Shown: piece after piece, positions 54,814-63,085 of the stretch
How positions within the stretch are numbered: the first letter of the stretch is position 1
Layout of the letters: the number at the start of each line of letters is the position of its first letter
The notes under the pieces: model-generated
Database searches by the model: none
Seen by the model: the letters and a program-made list of their open reading frames with translations, nothing else
Told to the model about the DNA's origin: nothing
Assembly (NCBI RefSeq): GCF_004962245.1
Contig: NZ_SUHQ01000009.1
Span: 1-64,000 of the forward strand
Source of the DNA: Mesorhizobium sp.
GTDB taxonomy: Bacteria > Pseudomonadota > Alphaproteobacteria > Rhizobiales > Rhizobiaceae
DNA length: 64,000 nucleotides
Direction: 5' to 3'
Made by a program: the position numbers and the translations under genes

Positions 54814-55788
54814 ATGGTTGGCTTCGGAAACGGCCTTCTGCGCGACGATGAAACCAGCATGGCTACACGTGCCGCCTGGCTTCATTATGCCGGCGGGTTG
54901 ACCCAGTCGGAGGTCGCCAAGCGGCTGGGGCTGACCAGCCTCAAGGCGCATCGCCTCATCACCAAGGCCAATCAGGAGGGGCTGGTCAAAGTCTATATCG
55001 ACGGCGAAGTGTCGGAGTGCGTGGCGCTCGAAGACGAGTTGTCCAGCCGCTACGGCCTCGATTACTGCGAGGTCGTTCCCGATTTTGACGGGGAAGACCT
55101 GCCGCTCAAGGCGCTCGGCATCGCCGGCGCGCAATTTCTCAAACGCGAGATCGAACGTGGCGAGGACACGCTGATCGGCGTCGGTCATGGCCGCACGCTG
55201 GCCGCCTGCGTGGAATATCTGCCGCGCATATCGGCCGAAAAGACCCGCTTCGTCTCTCTGCTCGGTGGTCTGACGCGCAAGTTCTCGGCCAATCCCCACG
55301 ACGTCATTCATCGCTTGGCCGAACGGACAGGCGCGGAAGCTTATGTGATGCCGGTGCCGATGTTCGCCAACACGGTCGAGGATCGAACCGTGCTGCTCGG
55401 GCAGAAAGGCATCAGCGAGGTCTTCGATCTCGGCAAGGCCGCCAACCTGCTCATTGCCGGTATCGGCACCGCCGAGCGCGAGGCGTCGCTGGTCGCCACC
55501 GGCATGATCGAGAAGGGCGAGATGGAGGAGATCCGCCGCAAGGGCGGCGTCGGCGAACTGCTCGGTCATTTCTTCGACGACGCTGGAAACGCGGTCGAGA
55601 CGACCCTTTCCAACCGGGCGCTGGCGCTGGCGCGCGAAGACATCAGCAATCGCAGGATTGTTGCCGTTGCCGGCGGCAAGGTGAAGGTTCGTGCCATCAA
55701 ATCGGTGTTGGAGGGCCGCTATCTCAAGGGCTTGGTCACCGACGAGCGGACGGCGCGATCACTCGTGGAGCAGACGCTGGTCGGGTAG
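54814..55788 (+). CDS. eryD: SorC/DeoR-type regulator, EryD-like
   Basis: A 324-residue SorC-family regulator. N-terminal HTH (about 20-60, SEVAKRLGLTSLKAHRLITK) and a C-terminal sugar-binding domain (LIGVGHGRTLAACVEYLPR, SLLGGLTRKFSANPHDVIHR, KGGVGELLGHFFDDAG). These segments closely match what I recall of Brucella/Rhizobium EryD, the erythritol-catabolism repressor. ATG 54814 follows AAAGGG. It is divergent from the LacI operon and heads the polyol operon that contains an EryA-like kinase. Confidence 0.82.
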   Translation: MVGFGNGLLRDDETSMATRAAWLHYAGGLTQSEVAKRLGLTSLKAHRLITKANQEGLVKVYIDGEVSECVALEDELSSRYGLDYCEVVPDFDGEDLPLKALGIAGAQFLKREIERGEDTLIGVGHGRTLAACVEYLPRISAEKTRFVSLLGGLTRKFSANPHDVIHRLAERTGAEAYVMPVPMFANTVEDRTVLLGQKGISEVFDLGKAANLLIAGIGTAEREASLVATGMIEKGEMEEIRRKGGVGELLGHFFDDAGNAVETTLSNRALALAREDISNRRIVAVAGGKVKVRAIKSVLEGRYLKGLVTDERTARSLVEQTLVG

Positions 55789-55832
55789 CCGGCAACCATT
55801 CGATTGAAACTACCCTGTGGAGGAGAAGACAG

Positions 55833-57278
55833 ATGAATGAGAAAGAGAAAGACCTGATCGATGCGTTCCTGCGCGGACAAGTCGATCGCCGTGGGCTGAT
55901 CAAGGGCCTTGGCGCTATGGGCCTTGCCGCCGGCACGGCCGGTACGCTGCTCAATCTGGGACAGACCCGCGCGCTCGCGGCGGACTTCGACTGGCAGGCG
56001 CACAAGGGCAAGACCATCAAGCTCTTGCTCAACAAGCACCCTTATGCGGATGCGATGATCGCCAACCTCGAGAACTTCAAGAAGTTGACCGGTATGGAAG
56101 TCGTCTATGACGTGTTTCCAGAAGACGTCTATTTCGACAAGGTCACCGCTGCGCTATCGGCCAGCTCGCCCGAATATGATGCCTTCATGACCGGCGCCTA
56201 CATGACCTGGACATACGGCCCAGCCGGCTGGATCACCGACCTCAACGAGTGGATCCAGGATCCGGCCAAGACCAACCCGAACTATGCCTGGGACGACTTC
56301 CTGCCCGGTGTCAGGAAGTCCTGCGCCTGGAACGGCCAGCCTGGCGGAGTGCTCGGCTCCGACGACGCCAAGCAGTGGTGCATTCCGTGGGGTTTCGAAC
56401 AGAACAACATCACCTACAACAAGGGCATGTTCGACAAGGCTGGCGTCAGCGTTCCCGGCAATATGGACGAGATGGTCGCCGCGGCGGCCAAGCTCACCAA
56501 GGATGTCGGTGGCGGTGTTTACGGCATCGGCGTCCGCGGCTCGCGTTCCTGGGCGACGATCCATCCCGGCTTCCTCTCGGCTTACGCCAATTTTGATCAG
56601 AAGGACCTCAACGTCTCGGCCGACGGCAAATTGTCGGCCGCGATGAACACCGCCGAATCCAAGGCCTTCCACAAGCAGTGGGTTCAGATGATCCAGGAGA
56701 GCGGCCCCAAGGACTGGTCGACCTACACCTGGTATCAGGTCGGCACCGATCTTGGCGCCGGCGCCTCGGCGATGATCTTCGACGCCGACATCCTCGGCTA
56801 CTTCATGAATGGCGGCGACAACAAGATGGCCGGCAAGCTCGCCTTTTCCGCCTTCAAGGCCAATCCGGCGGCCAAGGCGCCGACGCCCAACATCTGGATC
56901 TGGTCGCTGTCCATGTCCAATTTCTCGAAGGACAAGGACGCCACCTGGTACTTCATGCAGTGGGCATCCGGGCCCGAGCATGCGCTGTTCGGCGCGACCA
57001 AGATGGACTTCGTCAATCCGGTCCGCCAGTCGGTCTGGAAGGACGAGATGTTCCGCGAGAAGCTCAACAAGAGCTATCCGGGCTATGTCGAGATGTTCGA
57101 TGTCTCGGCGCCGGGCGCCAGCATCAAATTCACCCCGCAGCCGCTGTTCTTCGACCTGACCACCGAATGGGCTGCGACACTGCAGAAGATGGTGGCCAAG
57201 GAGGTGCCGGTCGACGAAGGCCTCGACAAGCTCGCCGCGAGCATAGACGGGCAGCTCAAGGAAGCTGGTCTCGGCTAA
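55833..57278 (+). CDS. ABC polyol/sugar-type solute-binding protein
   Basis: A 481-residue family-1 binding protein. The export signal is long: an N-terminal charged region, then DRRGLIKGLG and a hydrophobic stretch ending LNLGQTRALA, resembling a Tat signal. ATG 55833 follows GGAGGAG at 7 bases. Body features include HPYADAMIANLENFKKLTG. It heads the transporter genes, which resemble the rhizobial Mpt polyol and GlpVSTPQU systems in having two ATPases. Confidence 0.9.
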   Translation: MNEKEKDLIDAFLRGQVDRRGLIKGLGAMGLAAGTAGTLLNLGQTRALAADFDWQAHKGKTIKLLLNKHPYADAMIANLENFKKLTGMEVVYDVFPEDVYFDKVTAALSASSPEYDAFMTGAYMTWTYGPAGWITDLNEWIQDPAKTNPNYAWDDFLPGVRKSCAWNGQPGGVLGSDDAKQWCIPWGFEQNNITYNKGMFDKAGVSVPGNMDEMVAAAAKLTKDVGGGVYGIGVRGSRSWATIHPGFLSAYANFDQKDLNVSADGKLSAAMNTAESKAFHKQWVQMIQESGPKDWSTYTWYQVGTDLGAGASAMIFDADILGYFMNGGDNKMAGKLAFSAFKANPAAKAPTPNIWIWSLSMSNFSKDKDATWYFMQWASGPEHALFGATKMDFVNPVRQSVWKDEMFREKLNKSYPGYVEMFDVSAPGASIKFTPQPLFFDLTTEWAATLQKMVAKEVPVDEGLDKLAASIDGQLKEAGLG

Positions 57279-57283
57279 GCCCT

Positions 57284-57322
57284 AAGGTCTGGCTGGCCGC
57301 TTTTGCCGGCCAGCCAGACCTT
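57284..57322 (+). terminator. Strong hairpin between binding-protein and permease genes
   Basis: Perfect 16-base arms (57284-57299 and 57307-57322; core GGTCTGGCTGGCC) with a 7-base loop CTTTTGC, starting 5 bases after the binding-protein stop. No U-run follows. It is well placed to protect or uncouple the highly needed binding-protein message. Confidence 0.7.
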
Positions 57323-57344
57323 CAACCTGTGCGAAGCGGCACCT

Positions 57345-57398
57345 GGAGCATGGGACCCAAAAGTGGGAACCGGTTTTGGGAAAATCCGATGTTCAAAC
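57345..57398. repeat. Intergenic palindromic repeat related to 8846-8935
   Basis: Arms CCCAAAA (57356-57362) and TTTTGGG (57374-57380) flank GTGGGAACCGG, the same core as in the 8846-8935 element. The outer GGAGCATG matches that element's GAGCATG end. It sits between the hairpin and the permease gene. Confidence 0.6.
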
Positions 57399-57486
57399 AC
57401 TGGCGGTGCCGCCACTCGCCCGACCGGCCGCCTTGCTCCCTGGGCGGCCGGCAGGGCGAAACAACTGAGATGACGGGTGAGCCACG

Positions 57487-58410
57487 ATGACTGCAGCGAC
57501 AATGCAAAGAAACAGGCCTTCCGGCTTCAGGATCAGCAAGCGGGTGCTGCCTTATGTACTCAGCCTGCCGGCCTTGCTCGTTTGTATCGGCATCCTGATC
57601 CCGTTCTTCACATCGGTCGTCTACTCGTTCCAGCGCTATCGGCTGAGCCAGCCCTGGGCGCGGCAGTTCAACTGGGGCGACAATTACATCTCCTTTTTCA
57701 CCGACCCAAAGTTCTGGAACACGCTCGAAATATCGCTGCTCTATGCGGGCATCACCGTCCTGCTCGAACTGCTTCTCGGTCTCGGCATCGCCATGCTGCT
57801 GCAGAAGCGCTCGACGCTGAACAACTTCATATCGATCATGCTGTTGATGCCACTGATGACGGCGCCGGCGCTGGCAGCGCTGATGTGGAAGCTGATGACC
57901 AATCCCGGCTTCGGCGTGCTGAGCTATCTCGCCAGCCTGATCGGACTGCAGGATTTCCGCTGGGCTTCGTCTCCGTCGACGGCACTTTTCACGGTGGTCC
58001 TTGTCGACATCTGGGTCTACACGCCCTTCATCATGATCCTGCTGCTTGCCGGCCTGCGCAGCCTGCCGACGCAGCCCTTCGAGGCGGCAGCCCTTGACGG
58101 CGTGCCGAGGAGTTTCGTGTTCTTCCGCATCACCTTGCCGATGCTGACCCCCTATATCCTGACCGCGACGCTGTTCCGCCTGCTTGATTCCATCCAGCAG
58201 TTCGACATCATCTATGCCATGACCCAGGGCGGTCCGGGCGACACGCTGACCGTCTTCCAGGTCGAGGCCTACCTCAACTTCTTCCAGTCGACCAATGTCG
58301 GCCGCTCGGCGGCGCTGATGATCATCCTGTGGGCGATCACATACTTCCTCTCCAACATTTTCATCAAGAACTGGCTGCGCCTGCGTGAACGCGCCCGCGG
58401 CCAGGCATAG
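57487..58410 (+). CDS. ABC polyol/sugar permease (MalF-like)
   Basis: A 307-residue permease; first membrane segment about 20-45, EAA loop (FEAAALDGVPRSFVFFRIT) and typical AMTQGGPGDTLTVFQ. The start ATG 57487 lacks a strong ribosome site but follows GGTGAGCC. It comes 10 bases before the second permease gene. Confidence 0.92.
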   Translation: MTAATMQRNRPSGFRISKRVLPYVLSLPALLVCIGILIPFFTSVVYSFQRYRLSQPWARQFNWGDNYISFFTDPKFWNTLEISLLYAGITVLLELLLGLGIAMLLQKRSTLNNFISIMLLMPLMTAPALAALMWKLMTNPGFGVLSYLASLIGLQDFRWASSPSTALFTVVLVDIWVYTPFIMILLLAGLRSLPTQPFEAAALDGVPRSFVFFRITLPMLTPYILTATLFRLLDSIQQFDIIYAMTQGGPGDTLTVFQVEAYLNFFQSTNVGRSAALMIILWAITYFLSNIFIKNWLRLRERARGQA

Positions 58411-58419
58411 GAGGCTGAG

Positions 58420-59277
58420 ATGGAACACACCTCCCTTCTCGAACGCATCCTGCGTGGCGTTGCACTGACGCTGGTCGTGATCTTCTTTATGTTTCCGATC
58501 GTCTGGATCTTCATGATGTCGTTCCAGACCAACGAGACCATCCTGCGGATTCCGCCGCAGCTTGTCTTCAAGCCGACGCTGGCCAACTACACCGCGCTCA
58601 TCACTGGAAAGCTGACCACGGCAGCCGGCACGCTCGATATCGCCTTCATGCGCAACCTCTGGAATTCAGTGTTCCTGTCGGTCACCTCGGTCGCGGTCGC
58701 GCTGCTGCTCGGTGTTCCAGCGGCGTACGCCTTTGCACGGCACAAGTTTCGCGGCTCGGAGGACATCGCATTTACGCTGCTGTCGTTCAGGTTTGCGCCA
58801 GCGCTGCTGGTGCTCCTGCCGCTGACCCTCTATTTCCAGAAGCTTGGATTGTCCAACACCTATATCGGGCTGATCTGGGTCTATCAGCTGATCTGTCTGC
58901 CGCTGATCCTGTGGATCGTGCGGGGCTATTTCGAGGACATCCCGGCCGACATCGAATACGCCTATCGCATCGCCGGCCATTCCTGGTTCGCCACCTTCCG
59001 CAAGATCGCGCTGCCGCTCGCCGGCCCGGGCATTGCGGCTGCCGGCCTACTCGCCTTCATCTTCGCCTGGAACAATTTCGTCTTCGCGCTCGTGCTCGCC
59101 TCGGCCGACAAACAGCCGGTGACGGTCGGTGCACTGGCCTTCATCACCTCCTCCGGTATCCAGTACGGCCAGATCTCGGCAGCGATCGTGCTTTCGATCA
59201 CACCGACGCTGGCGCTCGCCCTGTATGCGCAGCGCTATCTCGTCGAAGGCCTGTCTCTCGGCGCGGTAAAGGGATAG
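58420..59277 (+). CDS. ABC polyol/sugar permease (MalG-like)
   Basis: A 285-residue permease with six hydrophobic segments; EAA loop IEYAYRIAGHSWFATFRKI and terminal VEGLSLGAVKG. ATG 58420 is preceded by AGGAGG. It is 5 bases before the first ATPase gene. Confidence 0.92.
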   Translation: MEHTSLLERILRGVALTLVVIFFMFPIVWIFMMSFQTNETILRIPPQLVFKPTLANYTALITGKLTTAAGTLDIAFMRNLWNSVFLSVTSVAVALLLGVPAAYAFARHKFRGSEDIAFTLLSFRFAPALLVLLPLTLYFQKLGLSNTYIGLIWVYQLICLPLILWIVRGYFEDIPADIEYAYRIAGHSWFATFRKIALPLAGPGIAAAGLLAFIFAWNNFVFALVLASADKQPVTVGALAFITSSGIQYGQISAAIVLSITPTLALALYAQRYLVEGLSLGAVKG

Positions 59278-59282
59278 TTTTC

Positions 59283-60401
59283 ATGGCCAGCCTCGAACTT
59301 CGAAATGTCGTCAAGCGCTACAAGAGCCAGACCGTTCTGGACAATCTGTCGCTGACCGTCGCCGATGGCGAAACCCTCGTTCTGTTCGGGCCGTCCGGCG
59401 CCGGCAAGACGGTGCTACTGCGTCTCGTCGCCGGCGTCATCGACCCCGATGAGGGAAATATACTCATCGGCGGCGAGGACATGACCGATGTCGATGCCGA
59501 GTTCCGCGGCGTCGGCATGGCGTTCCAGAATTTCGCGCTGTTTCCGCATATGACCGCCTTCGACAACATTGCGACACCGCTGGAAGCCAGCCGCTCGTCG
59601 CAAAGTGCGATAAAAGCCGGCGTCGAGAGCGTCGCCAAGTTGCTCAAGATCGGCCACGTGCTCAGCCACAAGCCACGTGCTTTGTCCAATGGCCAGAAAC
59701 AGCGCACCGCGCTCGCCCGCGCTCTGGTCGGCTCGCCGCCGGTGCTCCTGCTCGACGATCCCTTGCGCAACGTTGATGCCAAACTGCGCTTCGAAATGCG
59801 CCTCGAACTGCCGAGGCTTCTGGCCGATCGCGGCGCGACTGTCGTCTATGTTACTCAGGACTACAAGGAGGCCATGGCACTTGGCGACCGCATCGCAGTG
59901 ATGTCGCAAGGTGTCATCAAGCAGCTCGGTACGCCTGAGCAGATCTACCGCGAGCCGGCGAACATCGAGATCGCGCGGCTGTTCGGCGACCCGACCATCA
60001 ACCTGCTCGACGTCAAGCCGTCGCGCGATGCCAAGGGCATCTATATCGGCCTGTCGAATGTCCAGGTCCATCTGGCGGGCAGCTACGAGACGGCGGTCGG
60101 CCGCGACTGCGTGATCGGTCTGCGGCCCGAAGCACTGGCCTTCGTCGATGAAGGCACGCCGGCCGCCATTCCGGTGACCGTCGAGGCGGAAACGCCGCTC
60201 AACGAAAAGATCGTTACGCTGGTGCGCACTGTGCGCGGCCGCGAAATCCTGGTCTCCCGGCCGGCCGGAACACCGGGTCAAACCGAGGGCAGGGCCTATA
60301 TCGCCGTCGACGGCAAAAGCGCCCTGCTGTTCGATCGTGCAAGCGGCGACCGCATCGGCTCAAAGAACGTCGTCAATTTGCGCAGCGGAGAAGCGGCATG
60401 A
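59283..60401 (+). CDS. ABC ATPase 1 of the polyol transporter, with altered active-site motifs
   Basis: A 372-residue CUT1 ATPase. Walker A GPSGAGKT (36-43) and Q-loop Gln82 are normal, but the signature is LSNGQ (134-138), the Walker B ends LLLDDP (catalytic Glu replaced by Asp159), the D-loop is RNVD and the H-loop His is Gln192 (VTQDY). On its own it should hydrolyse ATP poorly. It probably pairs with the ATPase encoded next, as GlpS/GlpT do in R. leguminosarum. ATG 59283. Confidence 0.9.
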   Translation: MASLELRNVVKRYKSQTVLDNLSLTVADGETLVLFGPSGAGKTVLLRLVAGVIDPDEGNILIGGEDMTDVDAEFRGVGMAFQNFALFPHMTAFDNIATPLEASRSSQSAIKAGVESVAKLLKIGHVLSHKPRALSNGQKQRTALARALVGSPPVLLLDDPLRNVDAKLRFEMRLELPRLLADRGATVVYVTQDYKEAMALGDRIAVMSQGVIKQLGTPEQIYREPANIEIARLFGDPTINLLDVKPSRDAKGIYIGLSNVQVHLAGSYETAVGRDCVIGLRPEALAFVDEGTPAAIPVTVEAETPLNEKIVTLVRTVRGREILVSRPAGTPGQTEGRAYIAVDGKSALLFDRASGDRIGSKNVVNLRSGEAA

Positions 60402-61522
60402 GCCAGAGCGCACTCACCATTTCCGGCGTCGACAAGTTCTACGGCCCGATCGACCGGGGCGTGCACGCCGTCCAGAATCTGACTATGGAAATCGGCAGGG
60501 GCGAGATCGTCGCTCTTCTTGGGTCTTCCGGCTGCGGCAAGACCTCGACATTGCGTATGATCGCCGGGTTCGAGGAGGTCTCGCGCGGCACCATCTCGGT
60601 TACGGGCCGCAAGGTGCACACGCTGCCGCCGGTCAAGCGCAATGTGGCGATGGCGTTCGAGGGTTATTCGCTTTATCCGCCACTGACCGTGCGCGAGAAC
60701 ATGGCGTTCGCGCTGAAGGCGGCCAAGCTCCCGAGGAGCGAGGTCGACGCGAAGGTTGCCAGCATCGCCAAGCTGCTTGAGATCGAGGACATACTGGAGC
60801 GCTATCCGAGCTCCATCTCCGGCGGCCAGCAGCAGCGCGCCAGCCTCGGCCGGGCGCTGATCCGCGAGGCCGATCTGCATTTGCTGGACGAACCGATGGG
60901 CCAGCTCGAGCCGCAGCTTCGTGCTGTGCTGCGCGGTCGCATCAAGCACTTCATCAAGGAGCGCGGCCTGACGGCGATCCTGGTTACCCACGACCAGACC
61001 GAGGCAAATGCGCTTGCCGACCGGATTGCGGTGATGGAAGGCGGTGTGCTGCAGCAGTTCGATACATCAGACATGATCAAGCAGCGGCCGGCCAACCTGT
61101 TCACCGGCACCTTCGTCGGCGAGCCGCCGATGAATGTCTTCGAGGCCTATGTCGGCACGGCTGCCGACAAGATCAATCTGCGGCTGCCCGACGGACTTTC
61201 ACTCGATTATGACAAGGACGCGTTCAGCGGCTTGGTTCGCGACGAACTACTCAAACGGGAGCGGGTCGTCATCGGCATCAGGCCCTATGCGGTCCGCCGC
61301 TCGAAGGACGGCGTGCCGGCCACAGTTTCGGCCAACCAGTGGCTCGGCGACCAGACGCATATAGCAGCGGATTTCGCCGGCGGCTCGCTCGTCCTTGTCG
61401 AACATGACCGGACCCGGCTGGAGCTTGGCGCGCCGATCAATATCAGCATCGATCCAAAAAACCTGCACGTTTTCGATCAGTCCAGCGGCATGGCCATTTC
61501 GCACGGCATGGAGCTCGCCTGA
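60398..61522 (+). CDS. ABC ATPase 2 of the polyol transporter
   Basis: A 374-residue CUT1 ATPase with Walker A GSSGCGKT (42-49), signature ISGGQ (140-144), catalytic Glu165 in LLDEP and H-loop His198 intact, but the Q-loop residue is Glu88 (AFEGY) and the D-loop reads GQLE. The start overlaps ATPase 1 (ATGA) and the stop overlaps the kinase start by one base. It probably supplies the working hydrolytic site of a heterodimer. Confidence 0.9.
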   Translation: MSQSALTISGVDKFYGPIDRGVHAVQNLTMEIGRGEIVALLGSSGCGKTSTLRMIAGFEEVSRGTISVTGRKVHTLPPVKRNVAMAFEGYSLYPPLTVRENMAFALKAAKLPRSEVDAKVASIAKLLEIEDILERYPSSISGGQQQRASLGRALIREADLHLLDEPMGQLEPQLRAVLRGRIKHFIKERGLTAILVTHDQTEANALADRIAVMEGGVLQQFDTSDMIKQRPANLFTGTFVGEPPMNVFEAYVGTAADKINLRLPDGLSLDYDKDAFSGLVRDELLKRERVVIGIRPYAVRRSKDGVPATVSANQWLGDQTHIAADFAGGSLVLVEHDRTRLELGAPINISIDPKNLHVFDQSSGMAISHGMELA

Positions 61523-63075
61523 TGCGGGATGTGCTGATCGGCATCGACGCCGGCACGTCTGTCATCAAGTCTGTCGCTTTCGACACGGCGGGCCGACAGC
61601 TCGCGGCCACGGCGGTGCCGAACCGGTATGAGACGTTGCCTGGCGGCGGCGCCGAGCAGGATCTGGCGCGCACCTGGGTCAATACCGCGACCACACTGCG
61701 CCAACTTGCCGACAAGGTGCCGGATCTCGCCAGCCGGACCATCGCGATCGCCGTGACCGGGCAGGGTGACGGCACTTGGCTGATCGACAAAGACGGTGAA
61801 CCGGTCGCCAAAGGCTGGCTGTGGCTCGACGCGCGCGCTGCCGCGATCGTTGAGGAGATCCGCGCGCTGCCTGATGACCGGCTTCGCTTCGAAAAGACTG
61901 GCAGTGGGCTCGCCGCCTGCCAGCAGGGATCGCAACTTGCCTTCATGAAGCGTAACGCGCCTGACATGCTTGCTGGCGCAGCGACGGCATTCCATTGCAA
62001 GGACTGGCTCTATTTCAGGCTGACCGGCGAACGCGCCACCGACCCGTCCGAGGGCACCTTCACCTTCGGCGACTTCCGCACCCGTGGTTATTGCGACGAT
62101 GTGCTTGAGGTGCTCGGCGTTGCTGACCTCAGGCATTTGCTGCCGCCGATCGTCGACGGTACCAGGCATAGCGCGGGCCTGTCGGCAGCGGCTGCCGAAG
62201 CGACCGGGCTGCTTTCCGGCACCCCGGTCGTGCTGGCCTATGTCGACGTGGTCTGCACCGCGCTCGGCGCCGGCCTGCTCGATCGCGAGCGCAAGCCCGG
62301 CTGCTCCATCATCGGCTCCACCGGCATGCATATGCGGCTTGCACAGACGCCGGACGAGGTGCTGCTCAACGAGGCGGCGACCGGCTACACGATGACGATG
62401 CCGGCGCCCGGCGTCTTTGCGCAGATGCAGTCGAACATGGCAGCGACGCTCAACATCGACTGGGTCCTTAGCCTGGCCTCCGGCATTCTCGCTTCGCAAG
62501 GCATCACCCGTACGAATGGCGAGATGATTTCGCTGGTCGATGAATGGATATCGTCATCGGAGCCAGCCTCGTTGCTTTATCAACCCTATGTGTCGGAGGC
62601 CGGCGAGCGGGGGCCGTTCGTCGATGCCAATGCCAGGGCTGGTTTCGTCGGCATTTCGTCGCGGCACGGCTATGCTGATATGGTCCGCGCTGTTTTCGAG
62701 GGGCTGGCCTTCGCGGCGCGCGATTGCTATGCCGCCATGGGCCCGTTGCCGAGCGAAATCCGGCTGACCGGCGGTGCGGCCAGAAGCCCGGCTCTGCGCA
62801 AGATCCTGGGTGCCGTCGTCGGCGCCGACATTCGCACCAGTGAACGCGAGGAGGCCGGTGCGGCAGGCGCCGCGATGATCGCTGCGGTCTGCGTCGGTCA
62901 ATACAAATCGATGGACGCATGCGTCGGCGAATGGGTCACGCCGTTGCTTGGCGCGGCGGAACCGAGCGACCGAAAACTTGCCGCGATCTATGAGCGGACG
63001 GTTCCGTCCTACACATTGGCGCATGAGGCGCTGCGGCCGGTCTGGCGTTCGATGGCCGCATCCAAGGCAAACTGA
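61522..63075 (+). CDS. eryA: FGGY-family kinase, EryA-like (erythritol kinase type)
   Basis: A 517-residue FGGY kinase: N-terminal phosphate loop IGIDAGTSVIKSVAFD, ITVTGQGDG-like segment (AVTGQGDGTWL), CKDWLYFRLTGERATDPSE, and C-terminal LTGGAARSPALR with EEAGAAGAAM. These closely match Brucella EryA as I recall it. It phosphorylates erythritol or a related polyol. ATG 61522 overlaps the ATPase 2 stop by one base. The usual partner dehydrogenase eryB is not in this window, so the exact substrate remains open. Confidence 0.8.
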   Translation: MRDVLIGIDAGTSVIKSVAFDTAGRQLAATAVPNRYETLPGGGAEQDLARTWVNTATTLRQLADKVPDLASRTIAIAVTGQGDGTWLIDKDGEPVAKGWLWLDARAAAIVEEIRALPDDRLRFEKTGSGLAACQQGSQLAFMKRNAPDMLAGAATAFHCKDWLYFRLTGERATDPSEGTFTFGDFRTRGYCDDVLEVLGVADLRHLLPPIVDGTRHSAGLSAAAAEATGLLSGTPVVLAYVDVVCTALGAGLLDRERKPGCSIIGSTGMHMRLAQTPDEVLLNEAATGYTMTMPAPGVFAQMQSNMAATLNIDWVLSLASGILASQGITRTNGEMISLVDEWISSSEPASLLYQPYVSEAGERGPFVDANARAGFVGISSRHGYADMVRAVFEGLAFAARDCYAAMGPLPSEIRLTGGAARSPALRKILGAVVGADIRTSEREEAGAAGAAMIAAVCVGQYKSMDACVGEWVTPLLGAAEPSDRKLAAIYERTVPSYTLAHEALRPVWRSMAASKAN

Positions 63076-63085
63076 GAAGTCGAGC

